Source: Leptolyngbyaceae cyanobacterium CSU_1_3
GTDB taxonomy: Bacteria; Cyanobacteriota; Cyanobacteriia; Leptolyngbyales; Leptolyngbyaceae
Assembly: GCA_012034655.1 (NCBI GenBank)
Contig: JAAUOZ010000037.1
Span: 1 to 37,143, forward strand
Reading direction: 5' to 3'
Length of the DNA stretch: 37,143 nt
The position numbers and the translations under genes are program-made. The notes under the pieces were generated by a model. That model searched no databases and had not been told where the DNA came from. It saw only the letters and a list, made by a program, of their open reading frames with translations. Numbering within the stretch: the first letter of the stretch is position 1; every line of letters starts with the position of its first letter. Positions 9,279 to 17,810 of the stretch are shown piece by piece.

Positions 9279-9640
9279 AGTTTCTGCTTCTCCATAATTT
9301 TTATCCTTACCCGTAATCCAAAATCCAAAATTGCAAATCCAAAATCCCTACGTCCCAGTGCTATTAAGGTTGCGGGAGTGAATTCAATTGTTTGACTGCG
9401 GTAGATAAGTTATATGATTGTGTTCTTCTAATACTTCAGTCGTGTTTACTGCTCTAGTTATAGAATTTACAAACGATACGGTCGATATAGAAAAGTTAGG
9501 GACTTTCAATTTTGGATTTTAGATTTTGGATTTTAGATTAAAGAAGCTTGGTTTATGCCTAATTTACGTAATTGGAACCAGTCAAAAACGTCTAAAATTA
9601 CCATTCGTTGTGACAACAGGACTAATCTAAAATCGGCAAT
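9279..9640. other. Repeat-rich intergenic region
   Basis: It contains AATCCAAA-type tracts (about 9318-9350 and 9509-9541) and shared promoter copy 2 (9457-9500). No open frame with recognisable coding character was seen. Confidence 0.6.
9457..9500 (-). promoter_or_regulatory. Shared promoter-class element, copy 2 (TPR gene)
   Basis: Sense strand: box CCTAACTTTTCTATATCGAC (9481-9500), 18 nt, then TATAAC (9457-9462). It lies about 180 nt upstream of the TPR start, so the leader would be long (about 170 nt) and contains an AATCCAAA tract. Confidence 0.65.
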
Positions 9641-11103
9641 CTAAAACCCAAAATTGATTCGACTGCCAAAATATTGGCGATATAACTCACAACTCGGTAC
9701 AACTTGATTACCTTGTAACATTACTAAGCCCATACTATGAAGCTTGAATGCTAGCATCTGTTCTAACTCAACTGGTATTGAAGCTTGAACAACTTGAGCA
9801 TAGGCTGCTGATAATTGAGGATGTTCTTGTAAATTCTTCAAATGACGATGTAAGTGACTATGATAAATACCAGCATCCGTCGTGGCTGATTGAATTAGCT
9901 GGTTTAGACCGAGATCCTGTTGTGCTAATGGTAAAGCACTTGTTGCACCAAAAATGGATGACCTGCAACAAGCTGCATGATGTCAGACAGTTCACTTGTA
10001 GATAAGTTAAGTCCATACCGCTGTGCCAGATCGAACACTTGATGAACTGAAAATTCTTTTAGTTCGATCGCCAATCCCACATTAAAGGGTGACTTATTGA
10101 TATCTAATGGGATATACACTTCTGTAGAATGGACAATGATTAACCGCAGGTTTTTCCAAAGTAGATTGCCACTGTCTCCATAAGCGGACTCCTCATACCA
10201 GGAGCGCAATAATGGAAAGAAATCATCCGCAATTTTGGGATGCAGGAAGACTTCATCTACTTGATCCAATGCCAAAACTAAAATCCCGTTGATCTCTGGC
10301 AGAATGCAATCCTCAAAGTAACTGGTGCAGTTGCCCTTGCTGCCGAAGGTACTACTCCAATACTCATCTACCTGATGGGACAACTGAAGTTTACGGGTTA
10401 CGGCAGCACAAAACCAGCGCAGAAAGCGATCGAGATTGGTGAAAATATCTTTGTCTACTCGCTGCAAGCTCAACGCAACTGTATGCACCTTCTCAGCACC
10501 TGTAAAATCAGCACTGTGTTGTTTAGCATGAGCCAGAATGCGTACCATTAAAGATGTTTTTCCCATCTGGCTAGCAGCTTTGATCCGAATCAGCGCACCG
10601 GGTCGCATCACTTCTTCATAGCAGCGAGACTCGATCGGAGGACGCTCGACGTAAAATTTGGAGCCCAAAGCAATCAACCCGATGGCAGGCTCTAGGGATT
10701 TCGGATTTCGGATTTCGGATTTCGGATTATTTTCTTGGTTTCTACCTTCTATTCCCTGTTCCTGCTCTCTCTGCTTTTCTACCTCCCCCCGCTCCCACTC
10801 GTCTTCTCCTGAGGTCTGCACAACTTGATCAATTCGTTGTGCTAACACTGCTGTTAGGTTCGTTTTGCTGACTTTCTCGCCTAGGCTAGAGGAAAGTAGC
10901 TGCCACAGTTTGGGACCTACGTCATGTTTTATATATTCAGGAGCATAGTCACAGTCTTCCGCAATCTGATCATATTTCTGACCCTGTAAGGTTCCTCGTA
11001 ATACGGCGACTTCAATATTTTTTAAATGTCGAGCAGTATGAGCAAATATGGCTGAATCGGCAACTTTGAGGGCAGTATCAAATGGGATAGCTTGATTGTC
11101 CAT
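9641..11103 (-). pseudogene. AAA_35-type ATPase with vMAP-like HTH N-terminus, single frameshift
   Basis: The first frame (9925-11103) gives 392 residues. Residues about 1-90 resemble the HTH domain found at the N-terminus of vWA-MoxR-associated proteins (HLKNIEVAVLRGTLQGQKYDQIA, DVGPKLWQLLS). A low-complexity linker (about 110-140) ends in a repeat-encoded NPKSEIRNPKS. An AAA-like ATPase follows, with Walker A AASQMGKTSL and Walker B LVLALDQVDEVF. The frame stops right after FLVQQVLYH at TAG 9925-9927. One base over, the sequence continues AQQDLGLNQLIQSATTDAGI and then HLKNLQEHPQLSAAYAQVVQ to a stop at 9641, the normal family C-terminus. One lost base near 9926-9928 (CATTTAGCA to CATTAGCA) explains this; restored length is 487 residues. 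The last residues (RINFGF) are encoded by an AATTTTGG-type repeat. The gene is a pseudogene or carries a base-call error. Confidence 0.8.
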
Positions 11104-11225
11104 TTTGGATTTTGAATTTACGATTTTAGATTATGATGAATGTTAATAAACTAAACAACCTTTTAATCACTAACTCTACTAATTTTTACAATCCAAAATC
11201 TAAAATCTAAAACCTAAAATCAACT
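11104..11225. repeat. Short-repeat spacer between AAA gene and STAS operon
   Basis: Two AATCCAAA/TCTAAAAT-type tracts (about 11103-11135 and 11190-11221) occupy most of this 122-bp gap. The tract at 11190-11221 immediately follows the stop of the STAS gene. Confidence 0.6.
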
Positions 11226-11555
11226 TCAAGTGTTGGCATTAAACGCTGTAGATTTTGTAAGGATCTGGTTTGCCAGGAAATTTTTTTGGTTCCCTTTGAT
11301 GATCAGTTTTATGTCCCCTTGCTGTCGAACTTTCATGACAAATTTAGACAGCATTTGAAAGCCTGAACTATTTAACATCCGTAGTTTCTGAATATTGAGT
11401 GTGACGAATGCTGTTTGCTGCTCGATGGCATTATTCAATAATTGGACAATGGGTGCATATTCTTCTGCTCCATTCAAGAGCAGTGATCCATGAAAGTCCA
11501 CGGTTGAGCCATGTACGTCATATTGAATGCAATAATCTTCAGCTTTTATTTCCAT
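11226..11555 (-). CDS. STAS-type regulator, slr1659 superfamily
   Basis: A protein of 109 residues resembling anti-sigma-factor antagonists. It alternates beta strands and helices, and LNIQKLRMLNSSGFQML carries the Ser63-Ser64 pair at the position where SpoIIAA-type proteins are phosphorylated. In partner switching such a protein binds a target when dephosphorylated and is inactivated by a HATPase kinase. Both expected partners lie directly upstream: the HATPase regulator 8 bases away and the SpoIIE phosphatase before it. It is the last gene of the six-gene operon. The family call comes from pattern and context; the actual target (sigma factor, glutaminase or other) is not shown by sequence. 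Confidence 0.75.
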   Translation of the reverse strand: MEIKAEDYCIQYDVHGSTVDFHGSLLLNGAEEYAPIVQLLNNAIEQQTAFVTLNIQKLRMLNSSGFQMLSKFVMKVRQQGDIKLIIKGNQKNFLANQILTKSTAFNANT

Positions 11556-11563
11556 AGTTTGTT

Positions 11564-12169
11564 TTATATTGCAAGCTGCACCATTGTCATTACAGAAATG
11601 ATTTCAGGTTGATCTTGAATCTCCTCCAATTTCCATCCCACTTTTGCCAGATAGTCATTCATCATCGTCAGAATTCCAAGCCCAGCAGAAGAATTACTTT
11701 TATCTAATGCACTTTTTTCTAGTTGTTCAGCATAAAGTTGGTTTAAATTGGATCGTGTAAGCCGTTGAATAAATTGTTGTAGTTTTTCTTTAGATTGGAT
11801 GGATGTACTGTTTGTGGACAGGAAGACCAGGCGTTGGCGTAGCCTCTCCTCCGGAGACTCGTTCAACAGATAAAGTGTAAGACTAATGGGTTCTTGGGCA
11901 TTTTCGTCTGTAAACTTCATCGCGTTCTCTAATAACTCGTTGGCGACATAGCAAATAACTCCCTGAACTTCAATTTTTTGTTCCTCTGTATTGATTGCAC
12001 CACTCTTACTGGGAAAGAACGTTAGCAAAAAATCTGCCATAAAGTTTGCAGACAGCCCATTGTTACGCCATTGCTGCTTTATCGGTACTGAGCTAGGTGA
12101 AAACTGAATACGCAGGTATTCCTGACTGGGAGGAAGGCTTTCGTCAAAGTCTCTGTATAGTTCAGTCAT
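11564..12169 (-). CDS. HATPase regulator, slr1658 superfamily
   Basis: A protein of 201 residues with the fold of SpoIIAB/RsbW-type kinases (GHKL ATPase). Near residues 70-95 VANELLENAMKFTDE is the N-box (E-N) that binds Mg-ATP, and near 160-170 SSAGLGILTMMNDYLA is the G-box glycine motif followed by the last helix. It would phosphorylate the Ser of the adjacent STAS protein or act as a switchable anti-regulator. Gaps are 7 bases to the SpoIIE gene upstream and 8 to the STAS gene downstream, so all three are very likely co-translated. No membrane segment is present. No strong Shine-Dalgarno is seen before the ATG, consistent with coupling. Confidence 0.75.
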   Translation of the reverse strand: MTELYRDFDESLPPSQEYLRIQFSPSSVPIKQQWRNNGLSANFMADFLLTFFPSKSGAINTEEQKIEVQGVICYVANELLENAMKFTDENAQEPISLTLYLLNESPEERLRQRLVFLSTNSTSIQSKEKLQQFIQRLTRSNLNQLYAEQLEKSALDKSNSSAGLGILTMMNDYLAKVGWKLEEIQDQPEIISVMTMVQLAI

Positions 12170-12176
12170 GGCGATA

Positions 12177-13772
12177 TTACTTCTGTTTTATAACTAACAA
12201 AGTCAGATCATCATTGACATCTTGTTCTCCAATAAATTGTTGAACATCTTGAATCACAGCGCGTTGAACCTCTTTAGCAGATAAATGCCAGTAACGTTGC
12301 ACGGTTTCACAAAGTCGTTCTAATCCATAACAGTCCTTCTGTAAATTTCGTGCTTCGGTGATGCCGTCGGTGTAAAGAACAACGCCATCCCCAGAGTTGA
12401 GATTAATTTGAGTGTGGGCTATAAAGTCTGCAATGTCTTCCTCTAAGCCAAGCGGAAACCCTAAGTTAATCGTGTCAATGCGCTCAATGCTGCCATCTTT
12501 GCGAATCAGAATGACTTCCTCGTGCTGCCCACTCAGGCGAATTTGACCATCTTGGTAATCCAGCAATGAAAGCGTTAGAGATTTATCACAACCCATGCGG
12601 TGAATATTGCCGTAGATTGTTTGATTGAGAGTATTCAAAAACTTAACGGGATCAGTTTCATTATTGGCAAGTAACGTTCGAGTTGCAGTTTGTGTCATCA
12701 GCATCACTACGCCGCTTTCCAAACCGTGACCAGTGACATCTCCAATCCCAATTTTGACGTTGCCATTATGATTGAGAACATCATAGTAATCGCCTCCAAC
12801 TTCAGTGGCAGGCTCCATGAATCCAGCAATCTCTAGTCCTGGAATTTGATTCAGTTCATGCTCCTTGGGCAAGAGCATTTGTTGTAGTTTGCGGCTCACA
12901 GCCAGTTCTGCACTCATCCGAAAGTTTTCAGCCGTTAGTTTTTGATTGAGGACTGTGATTTCCTGGTTTGCCTCTGCCAGCGCTTGCTCCGCTTGTTTGC
13001 GCTCCACCATTGCTTGCCAGATTTGTTTGAACATTTGATTAAATGCCGCAATCACGTCTCCTAGTTCGTCCTGGCGTTTCACGATCGCCGAGTAGAACAA
13101 AGGAGTTGGCTGATCCTTACTGATTGCTTCCCCGGCTGCAATCAAATCTTCTCGTAGTCGAAGAATTGGAGTGATCACCGTAGTAGCCAACACGGCTAAT
13201 GTTGTGATTGTTAAAACAGCGGAAATAATCAGAACCATCCCTGTGACCCGAAAGATAAATGCAAAGACTTCTGAACGAACACTGGCTGCGTTGTGGCGAA
13301 TTACGAGAAGGTGATTGCCGCCTGTATGAGGAATTAACCAGGAAGCATCGTAGCGATCGCCGTTTTGCAGGGGGCGATCGCCAGCTTCAAAACTCATCGG
13401 ATTGTCTGCCATCACGCCTGCATGATTCAGGGCAGGTTTCTCACCAAACGTTCCAATCAATCGACCATCAGACGTGTAAACGGCTCCACCGAGAATTTGC
13501 AGCATTGGATCTTTTTGAAGCTGTTTGACCCGATCAAGAAATGCTTCGGCTGATATATTGGGATACGTCGTTGCAATCCAAAAAACTTTTCCTGAAGACA
13601 CCTGCCGAATTTGATTCAACATTTCCTGTTCCCGTCGCTGTACGGATGGGATCAGAATCATCGCTTCAATCACTATAAGACTGGCAAACACCCACAGAAC
13701 AATATGTCTAGAGAGACGAGCCGTCAGCAGGTTTGATAAGTCGCGCAGTTTGATTGAAGCGAATTTTTTCAT
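12177..13772 (-). CDS. Membrane SpoIIE-family PP2C phosphatase with HAMP domain
   Basis: A protein of 531 residues. Helix 1 (about 23-43, IVLWVFASLIVIEAMILI) and helix 2 (about 172-197, MVLIISAVLTITTLAVLA) flank an extracytoplasmic sensor of about 130 residues. A HAMP linker follows (about 198-255, with PILRLREDL and DELGDVIAAFNQMF), then a coiled coil (about 255-300). The PP2C/SpoIIE catalytic domain (about 305-531) keeps the metal-binding acidic residues: EVGGDYYDVL, IGIGDVTGHGLESG, VVLYTDGITEARN and DDLTLLVI. It should dephosphorylate the STAS protein encoded two genes downstream in response to an envelope signal. It starts 29 bases after the glutaminase stop in the same operon. Confidence 0.9.
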   Translation of the reverse strand: MKKFASIKLRDLSNLLTARLSRHIVLWVFASLIVIEAMILIPSVQRREQEMLNQIRQVSSGKVFWIATTYPNISAEAFLDRVKQLQKDPMLQILGGAVYTSDGRLIGTFGEKPALNHAGVMADNPMSFEAGDRPLQNGDRYDASWLIPHTGGNHLLVIRHNAASVRSEVFAFIFRVTGMVLIISAVLTITTLAVLATTVITPILRLREDLIAAGEAISKDQPTPLFYSAIVKRQDELGDVIAAFNQMFKQIWQAMVERKQAEQALAEANQEITVLNQKLTAENFRMSAELAVSRKLQQMLLPKEHELNQIPGLEIAGFMEPATEVGGDYYDVLNHNGNVKIGIGDVTGHGLESGVVMLMTQTATRTLLANNETDPVKFLNTLNQTIYGNIHRMGCDKSLTLSLLDYQDGQIRLSGQHEEVILIRKDGSIERIDTINLGFPLGLEEDIADFIAHTQINLNSGDGVVLYTDGITEARNLQKDCYGLERLCETVQRYWHLSAKEVQRAVIQDVQQFIGEQDVNDDLTLLVIKQK

Positions 13773-13801
13773 GGAACGATCTCGATTTTGAGTGACAGGA
13801 T

Positions 13802-14842
13802 TTATGGATAGGCGGTTGTCTCTTCTACATCACGATTTTCAAGCCATGCGGTTAAATCAAACTTGGGTGGAGCTGCATTGTAGAGGTGCAAACCAAAGTC
13901 TTCGGTCAGTGCCTCACAAACTTTAATTCCCCGCACACTATTCCCTTTGATATCTAGAGAGGGTGAGAATGTACCAATTCCCAAGCGATTTGGAACGACT
14001 GCGGTAATGCCTCCGCCCACTCCACTTTTGGCTGGGATACCGACTCGATATGCCCACTCTCCAGCGTAGTCATACATGCCGCAGGTGTGCATGACGCTGA
14101 GAACATCCTGGACATAGCGATTGTCGATCGCCCGTTCTCCTGTAATTGGATTCACTCCACCATTTGCCAGAGTTGCTGCCATCACTGCTAAATCATGACA
14201 GTTAACCAGAATAGAACATTGTTGAAAATAGAGTTCAAGGGTTTCTTCAATGCGATCGCTAATCATACCGAAGTTGTTCATCAGATAGGCGATCGCCCGA
14301 TTGCGGTTGCCTGTTGCCCGTTCCGAGAGAGAAACTGGCATATCGACATATAAATCGCGTCCAGTGTAGCGGCCAAACATTTCCAGAATTCGTTTCAATC
14401 GCTCTGTGGCATTGTCACCCTGGATTAAATCAGTCGTAGCGATCGCGCCTGCATTCACCATTGGGTTATAGGGACGGTTCGTCGTTTCATCCAGAATAAT
14501 GGAATTAAATGCATCCCCGGTTGGTTCAACTCCAACCCGCTTTAGCACAGCTTCCCGTCCATGCTCCTCCAATGCCATACCAAAAATAAAGGCTTTGGAG
14601 ATAGATTGAATGGTGAAGAGTTGCCGGCAATCTCCCACTTCATAAATTTGACCGCTGGTTGTAGCGATCGAGATGCCAAACCACTCAGGATTTGCTCGTG
14701 CCAGTTCTGGAATGTAATCTGCAACCGCTCCTTCATTTAAAGCTTGATAGGTCTGATATAGCTCGATTAAGTAGTTGCGAAACGGAGACGTAACCGCTTG
14801 AATTGTGTTTGCCAGTGATTCTAAAGACTGTCGAATTACCAT
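13802..14842 (-). CDS. glsA: Glutaminase A
   Basis: A protein of 346 residues that hydrolyses L-glutamine to L-glutamate and ammonia. It has the serine-dependent beta-lactamase-like fold, with the catalytic Ser-x-x-Lys at [10 protein letters not shown] (Ser80, Lys83). Further family blocks are [40 protein letters not shown] and the Gly-rich AKSGVGGGI. Length slightly exceeds the usual 300-330 because of a C-terminal tail (about 320-346). The two neighbours on each side are signalling genes: ParA-like upstream (74 bases) and SpoIIE phosphatase downstream (29 bases). Some GlsA homologues elsewhere are fused to STAS domains, so control of glutaminase by the partner-switch proteins in this operon is a reasonable inference. 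Confidence 0.93.
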   Translation of the reverse strand: MVIRQSLESLANTIQAVTSPFRNYLIELYQTYQALNEGAVADYIPELARANPEWFGISIATTSGQIYEVGDCRQLFTIQSISKAFIFGMALEEHGREAVLKRVGVEPTGDAFNSIILDETTNRPYNPMVNAGAIATTDLIQGDNATERLKRILEMFGRYTGRDLYVDMPVSLSERATGNRNRAIAYLMNNFGMISDRIEETLELYFQQCSILVNCHDLAVMAATLANGGVNPITGERAIDNRYVQDVLSVMHTCGMYDYAGEWAYRVGIPAKSGVGGGITAVVPNRLGIGTFSPSLDIKGNSVRGIKVCEALTEDFGLHLYNAAPPKFDLTAWLENRDVEETTAYP

Positions 14843-14911
14843 TGCGAAAGACCAACTTGGAGGGTGTTATTTGTCATGAGCCATTTGTCATCTGTAGAGT
14901 AACTAATCATC

Positions 14912-14925
14912 AATGACTAGTCATT
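14912..14925. repeat. Palindrome at the end of the ParA-like gene
   Basis: AATGACTAGTCATT is a perfect 14-bp palindrome. It overlaps the stop codon (14917-14919) of the ParA-like gene and is surrounded by degenerate TCATTAGT and TTTGTCAT repeats. It could be a weak intra-operon processing or termination hairpin. Confidence 0.45.
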
Positions 14926-15693
14926 AGTCACTAATGATGGCTGTTGTGCAATTTGCGTTGCGACCTGATTCAAAATTTGAGTAAAGGGATGATCAGGAAA
15001 TTGCAAACAAAACAACCCACGACTTCCCAGTTCTACCATGTCTTCTGATAGCGGAAAAATACCTGAAACCGTTGCATTGTAGGTTGTTTCCACTGTTTGT
15101 TGAAGTGTTGAGAAATCTAGCTTGCTTAGGGCTTTGTTAATCACTAACATTAGCTTACGAACTTTCAACTGACGGGCAACATCGATCGTCACCGCAGTTC
15201 CCTGATAATCTTGCTGGTCAGGACGCAGGAGGAGAATCAGTAGGTTGGCGATCGCGATTGACAGTAAGGTTTCGTGACTCAAGCCTGGGTGGGTGTCGAT
15301 AAATAGGTAATCTAGCTCTAGTTCTTTAATTAACTGCCGAAACCCATCATTGAGTAGGCTAACGTTATAACCTTCGCTAAGAATTCTGGCAATTTCTTCC
15401 GCATCGACGCTAGCAGGCACCAAAAAAACCTGTCCTTCGGGTATTCCTAAGTTCACACTCACATTGTGAGCAGCATCTTGAATTGGGCTACGCTTCCACA
15501 AGTAATCATTCAGGGTTTTGACAGGAACTTTGTCATTTAATCCAAACAAGGTATGAATACCCGGAGATTGCAGGTCTGTGTCTACCACTGCAACTCGTTT
15601 TCCTTGAAGCGCGATCGCGGTTGCTAAGTTTGCAGTCAAATTTGATTTACCTGTTCCGCCTCGATAGGAGTGAATTGCAATAATTTGAGCCAT
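14917..15693 (-). CDS. ParA/MinD-family ATPase
   Basis: A protein of 258 residues starting MAQIIAIHSYRGGTGKSN. This ATG (15691-15693) has GGAGGAGG nine bases upstream and is preferred over the in-frame codon twelve residues earlier. The deviant Walker A is RGGTGKSN, with Arg at the usual signature Lys position. VAVVDTDLQSPG is the switch I/A' region and YLFIDTHPG is Walker B. A membrane-targeting helix is not obvious. Proteins of this class use ATP-dependent dimerisation to position cargo. It begins one base after the PAS gene stop, so translation is coupled, and it precedes glutaminase. Chromosome or plasmid partition is unlikely because no ParB or adjacent parS is seen here. A role in placing or switching the signalling complex is inferred. 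Confidence 0.82.
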   Translation of the reverse strand: MAQIIAIHSYRGGTGKSNLTANLATAIALQGKRVAVVDTDLQSPGIHTLFGLNDKVPVKTLNDYLWKRSPIQDAAHNVSVNLGIPEGQVFLVPASVDAEEIARILSEGYNVSLLNDGFRQLIKELELDYLFIDTHPGLSHETLLSIAIANLLILLLRPDQQDYQGTAVTIDVARQLKVRKLMLVINKALSKLDFSTLQQTVETTYNATVSGIFPLSEDMVELGSRGLFCLQFPDHPFTQILNQVATQIAQQPSLVTND

Positions 15694-15694
15694 T

Positions 15695-16486
15695 CTAACA
15701 ATCCTCCTCCGAGTACCGAAGCTGCTCAACCTCTGCTTTTAGCCGTTGAAAATAATCCGACTGCACGATCTCAGCGACTTGCTTTGCCCGTTTTGCTTGA
15801 TCAATTTCAATCTGCATTTCCTGCACTTGGCGCTTTAGTGCTTCCTCTTCTAGCTTGCGCTGAGTAATATCACAGAGCGCCGTGAGAAAGGTGGGTTCAT
15901 CATTGAAGATCAACCGTCGCAGGGAAGCTGCAACCCAAAACAAGCTGCCATCGGCTCGTTTACACTGAAGCTCAAAACTTTCTACGCAACCATCACATTC
16001 AAGCGCAGCTAAAAGTCTCTGGCGATCGCCCGGATCGTGATAAAACTCCAAGGTACTATAATTCAAGAAGTCTTCCGATGGAATTCCAAACGCTGTAGTG
16101 GCTGCTGTATTCGCATAAAGTACAGATCCATCTTCGATACGAGAAATTAGGATCGGAACCGGAGTTGCTCCTGCGATCGTACGGAACATTTCCTCACTTT
16201 GTTTCAATGCTGCGATCGCCGTATTATGCAGTTCCGCTTCAACCGAGTCGGAATGTTCGGCAGTCGCCTCTAACAAAATCTCTAAATCGGCTTTTTCCTG
16301 CCTCAGTTCCAATAGTTCACGCTTCAATGCGGCAATCTCCGACTGTAATTCAGTCACTTGTTCAGCTTCGAGATTTTGAAACTTAAATTGCGATCGCTCT
16401 TGCACATCATTTGCCTTGAACTGACCGTGAGGGTGTTTAACGGAAGAACCAGTTCCAACATAAACTTGAGTAGGACTGGGAGACAT
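15695..16486 (-). CDS. PAS-domain sensor with flanking coiled coils
   Basis: A protein of 263 residues with no membrane helix. A coiled coil at about 38-85 (ELQSEIAALKRELLELRQEK) precedes a PAS/PAC unit at about 97-215 (MFRTIAGATPVPILISRIED, GSVLYANTAA, LFWVAASLRR, FLTALCDITQRKLEE). A second coiled coil runs to the end (ALKRQVQEMQIEIDQAKRAK). There is no kinase, cyclase or output domain, so it probably signals by protein contact. It is the first gene of the operon; the ATG has GGAG eight bases upstream. A 43-bp inverted-repeat element related to one upstream of the GST gene lies about 90-130 bases upstream. Confidence 0.82.
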   Translation of the reverse strand: MSPSPTQVYVGTGSSVKHPHGQFKANDVQERSQFKFQNLEAEQVTELQSEIAALKRELLELRQEKADLEILLEATAEHSDSVEAELHNTAIAALKQSEEMFRTIAGATPVPILISRIEDGSVLYANTAATTAFGIPSEDFLNYSTLEFYHDPGDRQRLLAALECDGCVESFELQCKRADGSLFWVAASLRRLIFNDEPTFLTALCDITQRKLEEEALKRQVQEMQIEIDQAKRAKQVAEIVQSDYFQRLKAEVEQLRYSEEDC

Positions 16487-16575
16487 AATTCACTCCAGGA
16501 TTGAGTATTCAGCTTGGAATCACATCATTGTGTTCTTACCACTCTTTCAGTCTGCGTGATGGCAACGAATTCGGA

Positions 16576-16618
16576 AAGATCAGCACGGATCAGTAAACCA
16601 GCCGCTAAACTGATCTTG
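16576..16618 (-). promoter_or_regulatory. Inverted-repeat operator candidate upstream of the PAS operon
   Basis: Arms AAGATCAG (16576-16583) and CTGATCTT (16610-16617) enclose a further GATCAGT. The same arrangement, with similar spacing and interior, occurs at 18500-18543 upstream of the GST gene. Three TGATC-type half-sites per copy fit a repressor or activator site. The rest of the 16487-16753 gap holds nothing recognisable. Confidence 0.5.
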
Positions 16619-16753
16619 ACAGAAAGGTTTTTAAGCGGGTGAATCTGACTTGACTTATGGATTAGAATGCCAAGCTAAGCAAAATCCTATTGATTCTGGG
16701 GTATATTCTGTACCCATTGCCCGACGAAAGCGTTGAGTGGTGCAGGAAAACCG

Positions 16754-17731
16754 CTAATTAGCAGTACTGGAAATGGGTGGATAAGGATTTGCAGGAGAGT
16801 ACTCTCCAAATTGCCAGCGTAGAGGGGTGGCATTTCGAGTTTCTCGGATCTGCTCAATCGAAAATTGAATTAACCGTTGTGCGTCTGCAAAAGCATTCAG
16901 TTGTTCTGTATCCCAAAGGATGGTTGCCTGCCCAGTCAATTGCAGTGTATGTCCCTGCTCAAAATCGATAAACAGTAGACCAGCCTTTGGATTTACTGCT
17001 AAATTTCCCAAAGTTTGGAACATATTATTTCCTGAGTAATCTGGAAACAGGAGCGTCTGGGAATCGACGATCTGAATAAATCCTGGATAACCTCCTCGGT
17101 GAGAGGCATCGGCTCCAGTGTCAGAATGGGCACTGGCAATGAAAAAGGTATCCGCTTGAGCTATCCAAACCTGATCAGCATCATTTAACCCATGCCTAGT
17201 TTGAATTTCGGATGACTGTGATTCTGCGATCGCACGGGTTTCTAAATAACGAGTCTGAATGTATTTAGGACAGTTAAAAAATGCTTGCTGAATCTGAATT
17301 TGTAGGATTTCTGGTTGCTGCTTTATAACGTTGCCGTTCAACCGCAACCGCCTGCGATTGGATAGATCAATAATCAGTAAGCCAATTTGAGAACCATTTG
17401 ATAGATTTTGGACTTCGGCGTGAGCGCTCAGTCGAACGATTTTGGATTTTAGATTTTGGATTAAGAAAGAGTTAATTTGGATTGTCTGCTGATCAAGTAC
17501 CTGTACAAAGCCGGGTGAGCCTGTGAGTAGAGATGCCCAAACATTTCCATCGGCTGCGATCGTGCTGACAATGGCAAGCTGCTGGGCACAGAGAAACTCG
17601 ATCGCGGCAGGCTTAATAGTCTGGCTAATCACTCTGCCAACCTGCTCCGCTTCCTCTCGTACACCGATGCGAGTCTGAACAGTAATTTCTCCAGAATGAA
17701 AAGGCATCATTGGGTTTTCGTCATTAGCCAT
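16754..17731 (-). CDS. Pyridoxamine 5'-phosphate oxidase-like split-barrel flavoprotein
   Basis: A protein of 325 residues with two split-barrel halves. The first (about 42-150) has AIVSTIAADGNVWASLLTGSPGFVQVLDQQTI and IGLLIIDLSNRRRLRLNG. The second (about 190-300) has FFIASAHSDTGADASHRGGYPGFIQIVD, LFPDYSGNNMFQTLGNLAVNP and AGLLFIDFEQGHTLQLTGQATI. This duplicated layout is common in cyanobacterial FMN-binding oxidoreductase-like proteins of unknown substrate. Residues about 96-109 (NLKSKIVRLSAHAEVQ) interrupt the first barrel and are encoded by an interspersed repeat also found in the NB-ARC/WD40 gene. The GST gene lies upstream on the same strand, 79 bases away, so a two-gene redox or detoxification operon is likely. 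Confidence 0.82.
   Translation of the reverse strand: MANDENPMMPFHSGEITVQTRIGVREEAEQVGRVISQTIKPAAIEFLCAQQLAIVSTIAADGNVWASLLTGSPGFVQVLDQQTIQINSFLIQNLKSKIVRLSAHAEVQNLSNGSQIGLLIIDLSNRRRLRLNGNVIKQQPEILQIQIQQAFFNCPKYIQTRYLETRAIAESQSSEIQTRHGLNDADQVWIAQADTFFIASAHSDTGADASHRGGYPGFIQIVDSQTLLFPDYSGNNMFQTLGNLAVNPKAGLLFIDFEQGHTLQLTGQATILWDTEQLNAFADAQRLIQFSIEQIRETRNATPLRWQFGEYSPANPYPPISSTAN
17437..17463. repeat. Repeat inserted in the flavoprotein gene
   Basis: An AATCCAAAATC-type tract joins, at about 17408-17440, a copy of a 40-bp palindromic repeat containing TGAGCGCTCA. The NB-ARC/WD40 gene carries a nearly identical copy at about 20176-20215. Both are inserted in frame and give the peptide SKIVRLSAH(A/T)EVQ. 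Confidence 0.75.
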
Positions 17732-17810
17732 TGATTACAGTACAGGCAAATAATAAGAAATCGATGAGATATGGCAAGTGGCAAATGACAAATAGCAAAC
17801 GACAAAATTG

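Noticed and set aside
11564-12169. Two-component histidine kinase for the HATPase gene
   Set aside because: There is no H-box/dimerisation domain and the size and neighbours fit a SpoIIAB-type regulator.
14917-15693. Plasmid partition ParA
   Set aside because: No ParB or adjacent parS-like repeats, 17 kb from the replication region, and embedded in a signalling operon.
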